DNA of 64,000 bases, from positions 1 through 64,000 of the forward strand of contig JANYEY010000096.1 of NCBI GenBank assembly GCA_025359685.1, in the 5' to 3' direction. Origin of the DNA: Sphingomonadaceae bacterium. Lineage in GTDB: Bacteria; Pseudomonadota; Alphaproteobacteria; Sphingomonadales; Sphingomonadaceae. The stretch's first letter is position 1. Every line of letters begins with the position of its first letter. Shown piece by piece: positions 56,189 to 64,000 of the stretch. Under the pieces are notes generated by a model that was not told the DNA's origin, did no database searches, and saw nothing but the letters and a program-made list of their open reading frames with translations. The position numbers and the translations under genes are program-made.

Positions 56189-56706
56189 GGCTTGGGCGCC
56201 TCACTCGCCGCGCTCAAGGCGGGCATCTCAGCCATCGCACCTGCGCCCATGGCTTCGATCTTGGCTGGCACTGAAATCTTGTCGCCATCGGTAAAAGTCA
56301 CGGTCAGTTCGGTCTCCGCGCCGGCCTTAAGGCCAGTGCCGACGTCGAACACCATCACGTGCGCCTGCCCGGGCTCAAAAGTCAGTGTGGTGCGCGGGTC
56401 GGCGGTGGCGTGATCGAATACCTTCATGTCGCCGGTGTGGAGTTCGGTCTTGCCCGCACCTTGCACGGCAACTGCGACGATACCGATCACGTCCTTGCTC
56501 TGGTTTTCGACTGCGAAATAGGCCGCGCCGGGGTTGCCGCGCACCGCGGGAAGCACCAGCCGGGCATCCTTCACCGTCACGCCGGGTTTGCCTTCGGGCG
56601 CGCTGCTGGCGGCGGCTTCGGGCTTGTCGGCGCCCTTGCAGGCACCGAGCGACAATGCTGCGGCGGCAACGAACAGGGGCAGGGTAATCCGGTAGGCGCG
56701 GTTCAT
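56185..56706 (-). CDS. PCu(A)C-family periplasmic copper chaperone, lipoprotein
   Basis: The 173-residue protein has a lipoprotein signal (lipobox LGAC, Cys23) and the PCu(A)C beta domain. Ligands are visible as His90, Met94 and His116-Val-Met118: M-x21-HxM fits the canonical H(M)x10Mx21HxM, but the first gap is 3 instead of 10. ATG 56706 is chosen because AAAGG stands nine bases upstream; 56715 is also in frame. It supplies copper to cytochrome oxidase in known members. It is followed by the Vgr-like gene through CTGA. Confidence 0.85.
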   Translation of the reverse strand: MNRAYRITLPLFVAAAALSLGACKGADKPEAAASSAPEGKPGVTVKDARLVLPAVRGNPGAAYFAVENQSKDVIGIVAVAVQGAGKTELHTGDMKVFDHATADPRTTLTFEPGQAHVMVFDVGTGLKAGAETELTVTFTDGDKISVPAKIEAMGAGAMAEMPALSAASEAPKP

Positions 56707-56760
56707 TCTGGGCATCCTTTCAGGTCCAAACCGTTTTGCCCTCGCTACTGGGCCGCCGCC

Positions 56761-56788
56761 CTTGTGCCAAGCAAAACCACACCTATAT
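56761..56788 (+). promoter_or_regulatory. RpoH promoter of dnaK
   Basis: CTTG (56761-56764), 17 bases, CCTATAT (56782-56788) is a perfect match to the alphaproteobacterial RpoH consensus CTTG-N17-CYTATNT. Transcription would start near 56795, giving a leader of about 85 bases before the dnaK ATG. Confidence 0.85.
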
Positions 56789-56878
56789 GCCCCCCTGATA
56801 GAGCCGCCAGGATGCCTTGCCGTGAATGCGGGAGGCGAACCACGCGGTGTCACAAAGCAAGCAATGAATGGGGTTGAA

Positions 56879-58792
<1,914 letters not shown>

Positions 58793-58811
58793 TTGCAGCG
58801 ATGAAACGGGT

Positions 58812-58841
58812 CCGCCGCCGTGCTGAATGGCGCGGCGGCGG
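58812..58841 (+). other. GC-rich hairpin between dnaK and dnaJ
   Basis: A perfect 9-bp stem CCGCCGCCG/CGGCGGCGG (58812-58820 with 58833-58841) around a 12-base loop, without a T-run. It could protect the dnaK mRNA 3' end or attenuate read-through to dnaJ. Confidence 0.6.
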
Positions 58842-58862
58842 CTCTGTATGCGGGATGGGGCA

Positions 58863-59984
58863 ATGGCGCTAGACGGCGACTATTACGAGCTACTCGAGAT
58901 TAAGCGCACTGCGGACGACGGCACAATCAAGTCGTCGTACCGCCGTTTGGCCATGCGCTGGCATCCCGACAAGAATCCGGGCGATGCCGACGCTGAGCAC
59001 CGCTTCAAGGCGATCAGCGAAGCTTACGAAGTGCTCAAGGATCCGCAAAAGCGCGCTGCCTATGACCGCTTCGGACATGAAGCTTTCAAGCAGGGCATGA
59101 GCGGTGGCGGCGGGCAGAGTGGCGGGGCCGGGTTCTCTGATCTTGGTGATATCTTCGAGACGATCTTCGGCAGCGCCTTTGGCGGCGGCAGTCGCCAGCA
59201 GCCGCGGCGCGGCGCGGACTTGCGCTATGACATGGAGATCGGCCTCGACGAGGCGTTCCACGGCAAGCAGGCCGAAATCGAAATCGAAGTAGCGGCGAAA
59301 TGTGACACCTGCGACGGATCAGGCGCCGAGCCGGGCACCGGCAAGCGCCGCTGCAACTTGTGCGGCGGCCACGGTCAGGTCCGCGCGCAGCAGGGCTTCT
59401 TCATGGTCGAGCGGACCTGCCCGACCTGCCACGGCCGCGGCGAGGTGATTGAAAAGCCCTGCCGCAATTGCCGCGGCGAGGGCCGGGTCGATACTCCGCA
59501 GAAACTCGACGTTGCGATCCCGCCAGGGGTTGATACCGGCACCCGGATCCGGCTTGCCGGAAGAGGCGAAGCTGGACCGTTTGGCGCGCCCGCAGGCGAC
59601 CTCTACATCTTCATCCACATCCGCCGCCACGCGGTGTTCGAACGTGACGGATCGAATCTCGTTACCCGGGTGCCGATCGCCTTCACCACCGCAGCATTGG
59701 GCGGCGAGATCGAAATCCCCGGCCTCGATGGCGAGTGCATCAAGGTCGATATTCCCGCCGGGATCCAGTCCGGCAAGCAGCTCCGCAAGCGAGGCGCGGG
59801 CATGCCTGTGCTGCAAGGGCGCGGGCGCGGCGATCTGGTGACGGAAATTGTCGTCGAAACCCCGTCCAAACTCAGCGCGCGCCAGAAGGAATTGCTGCGC
59901 GAACTTCAGGAAACCGAAACCGGTGACGAAACCCCGCAGTCCAAGGGCTTTTTCGACCGGATCAGGGATGCGTTTGGGGCGTAG
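58863..59984 (+). CDS. dnaJ: DnaJ, Hsp40 co-chaperone
   Basis: The 373-residue class I Hsp40 has the J domain with HPD in MRWHPDKNP, the Gly/Phe-rich region, four zinc-binding CxxCxGxG repeats (CDTCDGSG, CNLCGGHG, CPTCHGRG, CRNCRGEG) and the C-terminal beta domains. ATG 58863 (MALDGDYYELLEIKR) is the family start. It lies 70 bases after dnaK. The 3' end overlaps a small convergent gene by 23 bases. Confidence 0.98.
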   Translation: MALDGDYYELLEIKRTADDGTIKSSYRRLAMRWHPDKNPGDADAEHRFKAISEAYEVLKDPQKRAAYDRFGHEAFKQGMSGGGGQSGGAGFSDLGDIFETIFGSAFGGGSRQQPRRGADLRYDMEIGLDEAFHGKQAEIEIEVAAKCDTCDGSGAEPGTGKRRCNLCGGHGQVRAQQGFFMVERTCPTCHGRGEVIEKPCRNCRGEGRVDTPQKLDVAIPPGVDTGTRIRLAGRGEAGPFGAPAGDLYIFIHIRRHAVFERDGSNLVTRVPIAFTTAALGGEIEIPGLDGECIKVDIPAGIQSGKQLRKRGAGMPVLQGRGRGDLVTEIVVETPSKLSARQKELLRELQETETGDETPQSKGFFDRIRDAFGA

Positions 59985-60231
59985 GCCACACGGGAACCAC
60001 ACCAACTAATGCAAGAGCAAAGTAGATCGCGTTCGCCAAAAATATGAGCGCGAAAACGCCGTTCACAACAGTTGCGACTATAAACATAACAGGCCGTTCT
60101 GCCTGCTTAAATTCGGTCATCTTCCAATAGACCGACTTGAGCGTAATCGCCCTAAGCACGCTTCTGGTCCAACTGATCGAAGCTGCTGCGAAGGCAACCG
60201 AAAGGGTCAAGCTCAGGAACACGTCAGTCAT
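59962..60231 (-). CDS. Small two- or three-helix membrane protein
   Basis: The 89-residue product has hydrophobic segments at about 5-20 and 48-80 and a short Pro-rich C-terminus; no family is recognised. ATG 60231 overlaps the stop of the patatin gene as ATGA, so the two are coupled, which is the main reason to believe it. It may anchor or modulate the phospholipase. Its tail overlaps dnaJ. Confidence 0.65.
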   Translation of the reverse strand: MTDVFLSLTLSVAFAAASISWTRSVLRAITLKSVYWKMTEFKQAERPVMFIVATVVNGVFALIFLANAIYFALALVGVVPVWPTPQTHP

Positions 60232-62549
60232 GTGTTGGCGCCCAAAACCTCAGCCCGCACACCAGGCACCAGCCTTGGATCGCATTGCAGCCGCGCTTCC
60301 TCTTCATCCAGCACTGCCAAAAACGCCTCGTGCTTGAACGCGGCCAGTTCTGCCGCATCGAGGATCATGCCCTTGGGCATGGTTGAAGCGATCAGGTCGA
60401 TCATTCGCTCGACCCCGTGGAGCCGACCCCACAGGTAATCGTTCTCACGGTAAGCGCAGCTGAAGAAGGCGCCGAAATTGTAGAACTCTGTGCCGCGCAG
60501 CACCGCGTGCGCTCCGCCGGGGCGGATCGAGTTGCAGTCCTCGGGTGAAATCCGGTCGACCTTGGCCGGCTCGAACTCGGTTGAGCCTTCGCCGCGCAGC
60601 AGGGGCAGGGTGACCGTATCGTAGAACGGGAAGCCCAGATAGGTCAGCAGTACCCGCCGCTTGAGCTCGCGCGGCATCTTGGCGAGCGCCTGAACGAGCA
60701 GTCCGTCAACCACCAGATCGGTGGCCGGGAGCTGGCGGCGGCGGGCGATGGCATCGAGCACCGCACCCGGATCATGATCGAAATCGCGCGCGATGGTGGT
60801 GAAATCGCCGCCCAGCGAGCCGCTCGCCTCACGATCAAAGTAGAGCGCCAAAGCCTGATAGACCACGGCGCGCACCGCCTCGCGCGCCTCGGGCATTTCA
60901 GCATCCAGATCGTCCCAATCCTCGGCCAGCCGCCGCGCCAGCAGCCGCAAACGGCGGATCCGGAAGCCCAGGTCGTGATCGCGGAAAAAAGCGATGGTGG
61001 GTGCGGAGGCCCCGCCGCGCATTGCGGTAAGGTGGTCGAGCCCGTGGTGCGCGAGCCACACATTGAGCCGCGCTGACACCGGCTCAGCGCCGCCGATGGC
61101 CAATTCCGGAGCAACGTGCTCGATCACCGCGCCCAGTTCTTCCACGATCTGCGCGAACTTTACCTGGCCGTAAGCCTGAAAGGCATAACCCGCCTGAGTG
61201 GCTGCCGCCTGCTGGGCCTTGGCGCGCCAATTGCCGAGGCGTCGCATCGTTGGCGAATCAAGGAACAGCGTTCGCCCGAACAGCTTTTCCACCTTCGCCT
61301 CAACCTCAGGCCGCAGTGCATCGACGATGGCTTTCAGCGCAGACAGCTGGCGCGAGCTTTCGGCGATTGCTTCGAGGTTATCACGCACCGGCTGTTCGCG
61401 CGGGATGGATGAGAGCGAGCCGAAAATCACCGAAAAAAAGCCGGGCGCACGCGCATCGGTGTGGCTCTGGCCGCCGACTTCATCGGGGTGGGGATCGATA
61501 TAGACAAAGCGCCGGTCAACCTCGCGCTGAGCGGGGCGATCGCGCAAAATCCCCAACGCCTCGGCAAACGGCGCATTGACCAGCACTGATCCATCGATCA
61601 GCGCCACGCTATCGGTGTCGCCGCGGTGGCTGTGCTCGGGCATAATCCGTTCGACGAAGGCCGTGCGGCTGTGCCACGGATCGCCGCGCTCTTTGGCCAG
61701 CGCGTCGATTTCCTTGAGCTGAAGCGCTGGAAAAGCGCCAGGGAAGCTGGCCGTCGCGCGGGCCGCCATAACCAGTTCAAGCGGCGGTGAAAGGTCTTGC
61801 CCGCCGTCCTTCGGGGCCAGTGAACGGAACCCGATCGAGACACGGTGCTCGCTTTCCTCGATCATCGCCGGACTGTTGAGCCGCAGCACTTCGGGATGGC
61901 CCTTGAAGTCGGTCGTGGTGACGAACAGATCAAGCGGATGTGATGCAGGGAGCAGCGGTTCTTCGGCCTCACCGCGGCGCATCGCGTCGAACGCCTCGGC
62001 GATCAGCCGCGAAAAGCCGATCCCGCCAAACGGCGGCTCGAACCAGCGCGAGCGGATCAGCCGCGACAGTTTGCCGCGCACTTCGGAGCGCGTTTCCGGC
62101 GCGACGCTGGCCGACACCACATTGCCGGGGCGCTTGAGCAGCCAGTAAACCAGCGGCATCGCCCAGAATTTGGCGAGCCGCGACCAGGGCCGCGCATCGG
62201 GGTCAATCAGCACCTCGACATCCGCGCGTTCGAGCCACAGGTCGGTCAGCGGTTCGAGGCTTTGCCCGGAATGGATCGCCTGGGCGAGGAAGATCCCGTT
62301 GATCCCGCCCGCACTGGCCCCGGCAATGATGTCGGTCAGCACCTTGAGCCGCAGCTTCGACCGCTTTTCGATCGACTCCAGTAGCTTGAGGTAAACCGCC
62401 TCAGTGCCGCCGGTTGGGGTTGTGCCACTGTGGTGTGCTCGGCTGGCCCGCGTAAGCTTCCAGATCTCCTTGATCACCCCGTGCATATAGACGGCAAGGC
62501 TCACCCCGCCGTAGCAGACCAGTGCAATTCGGAGTTCCTTTTGGCGCAT
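60228..62549 (-). CDS. Patatin-like phospholipase/acyl hydrolase
   Basis: The 773-residue protein has the patatin nucleophile motif IIAGASAGGINGIFLA (GxSxG), an N-terminal glycine-rich VCYGGVSLAVYMHGVI oxyanion region, and the catalytic Asp in LIDGSVLVNAPF. A long C-terminal region (about 400-773) carries a DUF3376-like helical domain. Lipid acyl hydrolase activity is expected; the physiological lipid is unknown. It is divergent from radA and coupled to the small membrane gene. Confidence 0.92.
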   Translation of the reverse strand: MRQKELRIALVCYGGVSLAVYMHGVIKEIWKLTRASRAHHSGTTPTGGTEAVYLKLLESIEKRSKLRLKVLTDIIAGASAGGINGIFLAQAIHSGQSLEPLTDLWLERADVEVLIDPDARPWSRLAKFWAMPLVYWLLKRPGNVVSASVAPETRSEVRGKLSRLIRSRWFEPPFGGIGFSRLIAEAFDAMRRGEAEEPLLPASHPLDLFVTTTDFKGHPEVLRLNSPAMIEESEHRVSIGFRSLAPKDGGQDLSPPLELVMAARATASFPGAFPALQLKEIDALAKERGDPWHSRTAFVERIMPEHSHRGDTDSVALIDGSVLVNAPFAEALGILRDRPAQREVDRRFVYIDPHPDEVGGQSHTDARAPGFFSVIFGSLSSIPREQPVRDNLEAIAESSRQLSALKAIVDALRPEVEAKVEKLFGRTLFLDSPTMRRLGNWRAKAQQAAATQAGYAFQAYGQVKFAQIVEELGAVIEHVAPELAIGGAEPVSARLNVWLAHHGLDHLTAMRGGASAPTIAFFRDHDLGFRIRRLRLLARRLAEDWDDLDAEMPEAREAVRAVVYQALALYFDREASGSLGGDFTTIARDFDHDPGAVLDAIARRRQLPATDLVVDGLLVQALAKMPRELKRRVLLTYLGFPFYDTVTLPLLRGEGSTEFEPAKVDRISPEDCNSIRPGGAHAVLRGTEFYNFGAFFSCAYRENDYLWGRLHGVERMIDLIASTMPKGMILDAAELAAFKHEAFLAVLDEEEARLQCDPRLVPGVRAEVLGANT

Positions 62550-62653
62550 GGTGACACCTGACTACAACGAATCGCCAAAGCAAGCGGTAAGGGGCTGCTG
62601 CGTAGGAATGCGGCTACTTGCGTTCCGCTTTCGTTCCAACTATGCCGCGAGTC

Positions 62654-64000
62654 ATGGTAAAGACCAAGCGCCGCTATATCTGCCAGGCCTGCGGGAGCGT
62701 CGCGCATCGCTGGCAAGGGCAGTGTGCAGATTGCAGCGAGTGGAACACGCTGGCCGAAGAGGCCCCGGCGACGGTGTTTTCGTCCAAGCATGATTTGTCA
62801 GCGGGCGGCCGGGCGATCAGGTTTGAGGCGCTCGACGCTCCGGGTGAGCTGCTGGTCCGGCAATCGACCGGTCTCGCCGAATTTGACCGGGCGCTGGGCG
62901 GAGGATTGGTTCCGGGCAGCGCCGTGCTGATGGGCGGCGATCCGGGCATCGGCAAGAGCACGCTGCTGCTTCAGGCAGCAGCAGCGCTGGCGGCGCGTGG
63001 TCAGAACGCGGTCTATATCAGCGGCGAAGAGGCAGCGGGCCAGGTCCGTCTTCGGGCTGATCGGCTCGGCCTTGGCAAGGCCCCGATCCTGCTCGCTGCG
63101 GCAACTTCGGTGCGCGATATTCTTACCACGTTATCGACGATGACGCCGCCCGCGCTGCTGGTGATCGATTCGATCCAGACGATGCATTCGGACCAGATCG
63201 AGGGCGCGCCCGGAACGGTCAGCCAAGTCCGGGCTTCGGCGTTCGAGCTGATCCGCTACGCCAAGGAAAACGGCACCGCGCTGGTGCTGGTCGGCCATGT
63301 GACGAAAGACGGCTCGATCGCGGGCCCGCGCGTGCTCGAACATATGGTCGACGTGGTGATGAGCTTTGAAGGAGAGCGCAGCCACCAGTACCGCATCCTC
63401 CGCTCGATCAAGAACCGCTTCGGTCCGGTGGATGAGATCGGGGTCTTCGCGATGGAAGGGGCGGGGCTGTTGGAGGTGGGGAACCCTTCGCTGCTGTTCC
63501 TGTCAGGCCGAGAACAGTCGGTGCCGGGCAGCGCGGTATTCCCGGCGATCGAAGGCACGCGGCCAGTGCTGGTCGAAATCCAGGCGCTGATCGTCCGCCT
63601 CGCCAGCGGTGCGACCCCGCGCCGCGCGGTGGTCGGATGGGACAGCGGCCGGCTCGCGATGCTGCTTGCGGTGCTCGAAGCGCGTTGCGGGCTCAACTTT
63701 TCGTCGGCCGAAGTCTATCTGAACGTCGCAGGTGGTTACCGGCTCGCCGATCCTGCAGCAGACCTTGCGGTGGCTGCCGCGCTGATCTCGGCGCTGGCCG
63801 ACAAGCCGCTTGCTGCCGATGCGGTGTGGTTCGGAGAAGTGTCATTGGCGGGAGAAATCCGCCCGGTTGCGCATGGTTCGATCCGCCTGCGCGAAGCGGC
63901 CAAGCTGGGCTTTGCCAGCGCCTATGGCCCGGCTGACTTGCCCGGTGCCAAGGAGCATGGCCGCTATGCCGGTTTAACCTTGCTGCCAAATCTCGTTGAC
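62654..64000 (+). CDS. radA: DNA repair protein RadA (Sms), 3' end cut by window
   Basis: The gene runs off the end after about 449 codons. The start MVKTKRRYICQACGSVAHRWQ shows the zinc finger C-x2-C ... C-x2-C; then come Walker A GGDPGIGKSTLL, the RadA motif IKNRFGPVDEIGVF and the Lon-like C-terminal domain. RadA is a branch-migrating helicase in recombination. ATG 62654 is preferred (family start M-x-K-x-K); ATG 62642 would add four residues. Confidence 0.96.
   Translation, partial: MVKTKRRYICQACGSVAHRWQGQCADCSEWNTLAEEAPATVFSSKHDLSAGGRAIRFEALDAPGELLVRQSTGLAEFDRALGGGLVPGSAVLMGGDPGIGKSTLLLQAAAALAARGQNAVYISGEEAAGQVRLRADRLGLGKAPILLAAATSVRDILTTLSTMTPPALLVIDSIQTMHSDQIEGAPGTVSQVRASAFELIRYAKENGTALVLVGHVTKDGSIAGPRVLEHMVDVVMSFEGERSHQYRILRSIKNRFGPVDEIGVFAMEGAGLLEVGNPSLLFLSGREQSVPGSAVFPAIEGTRPVLVEIQALIVRLASGATPRRAVVGWDSGRLAMLLAVLEARCGLNFSSAEVYLNVAGGYRLADPAADLAVAAALISALADKPLAADAVWFGEVSLAGEIRPVAHGSIRLREAAKLGFASAYGPADLPGAKEHGRYAGLTLLPNLVD

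Noticed and set aside
54000-56878. CIRCE operator for HrcA
   Set aside because: I looked for TTAGCACTC-N9-GAGTGCTAA before hrcA, grpE and dnaK and found none; dnaK has an RpoH promoter instead.

Overview
The window is a G+C-rich, gene-dense chromosomal segment with house-keeping content throughout. It most likely comes from an alphaproteobacterium of the order Sphingomonadales (Sphingomonas, Novosphingobium or Erythrobacter-type). This rests on protein flavour (separate GlyQ/GlyS, ParE-type topoisomerase, LiuR-like MerR regulator beside a DmdC-like acyl-CoA dehydrogenase, DOMON-like/DUF1343 pair, Vgr-related peptidase), on a perfect alphaproteobacterial RpoH promoter before dnaK, and on very tight packing with many ATGA couplings. 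Genus cannot be fixed from the sequence alone. No prophage, insertion sequence, CRISPR array or plasmid gene was seen.

Layout. 1-6 kb: tRNA-Lys(CTT), then on the minus strand the rod-shape operon mreB-mreC-mreD-mrdA-rodA. 6-9 kb: mutL, a lipoprotein, a MaoC hydratase. 8.9-11.7 kb: a small metal/thiol-redox locus in which a MerR-type regulator faces an operon for a glutaredoxin-MauE membrane fusion and a Met/His-rich outer-membrane barrel, across a mercury-type operator. 11.7-16 kb: ychF, a VOC protein, pth, rplY, two tandem TraB/GumN proteins. 17-25 kb: glyQS, ppdK, a BioC-like methyltransferase, comF, hisI. 25-31 kb: a LiuR-like regulator with its acyl-CoA dehydrogenase, FkbM methyltransferase, and the operon MFS-cysK-dienelactone hydrolase. 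31-36.7 kb: PilZ protein, tyrS, DOMON-like protein, NamZ-like exo-muramidase, M24 peptidase, DODA-type dioxygenase. 36.8-44.6 kb: MoxR/VWA pair, Crp/Fnr regulator, two DUF4139 proteins (one frameshifted), a monooxygenase-fold protein, a triple TonB-C-like repeat protein. 44.6-54 kb: parE, LpoA-like lipoprotein, rsmI-yraN-gshB-dedA, then xerC, hemW, rdgB, rph. 54-60 kb: chaperone block hrcA-grpE, PCu(A)C and a Vgr-like peptidase, dnaK-dnaJ. 60-64 kb: patatin-like phospholipase with a small membrane partner, and radA running off the end.

How they work together. Envelope growth (Mre/RodA/PBP2, LpoA-like, NamZ-like), proteostasis under RpoH/HrcA, translation and DNA maintenance dominate. The most novel-looking parts are the MerR-controlled glutaredoxin-MauE plus metal-rich barrel module, two structured minus-strand RNAs ending in strong intrinsic terminators, a protein of three 127-residue Cys-pair repeats, a TonB-box/plug-like peptide inside a DUF4139 protein, and a peptidase gene whose only sensible start is CTG.
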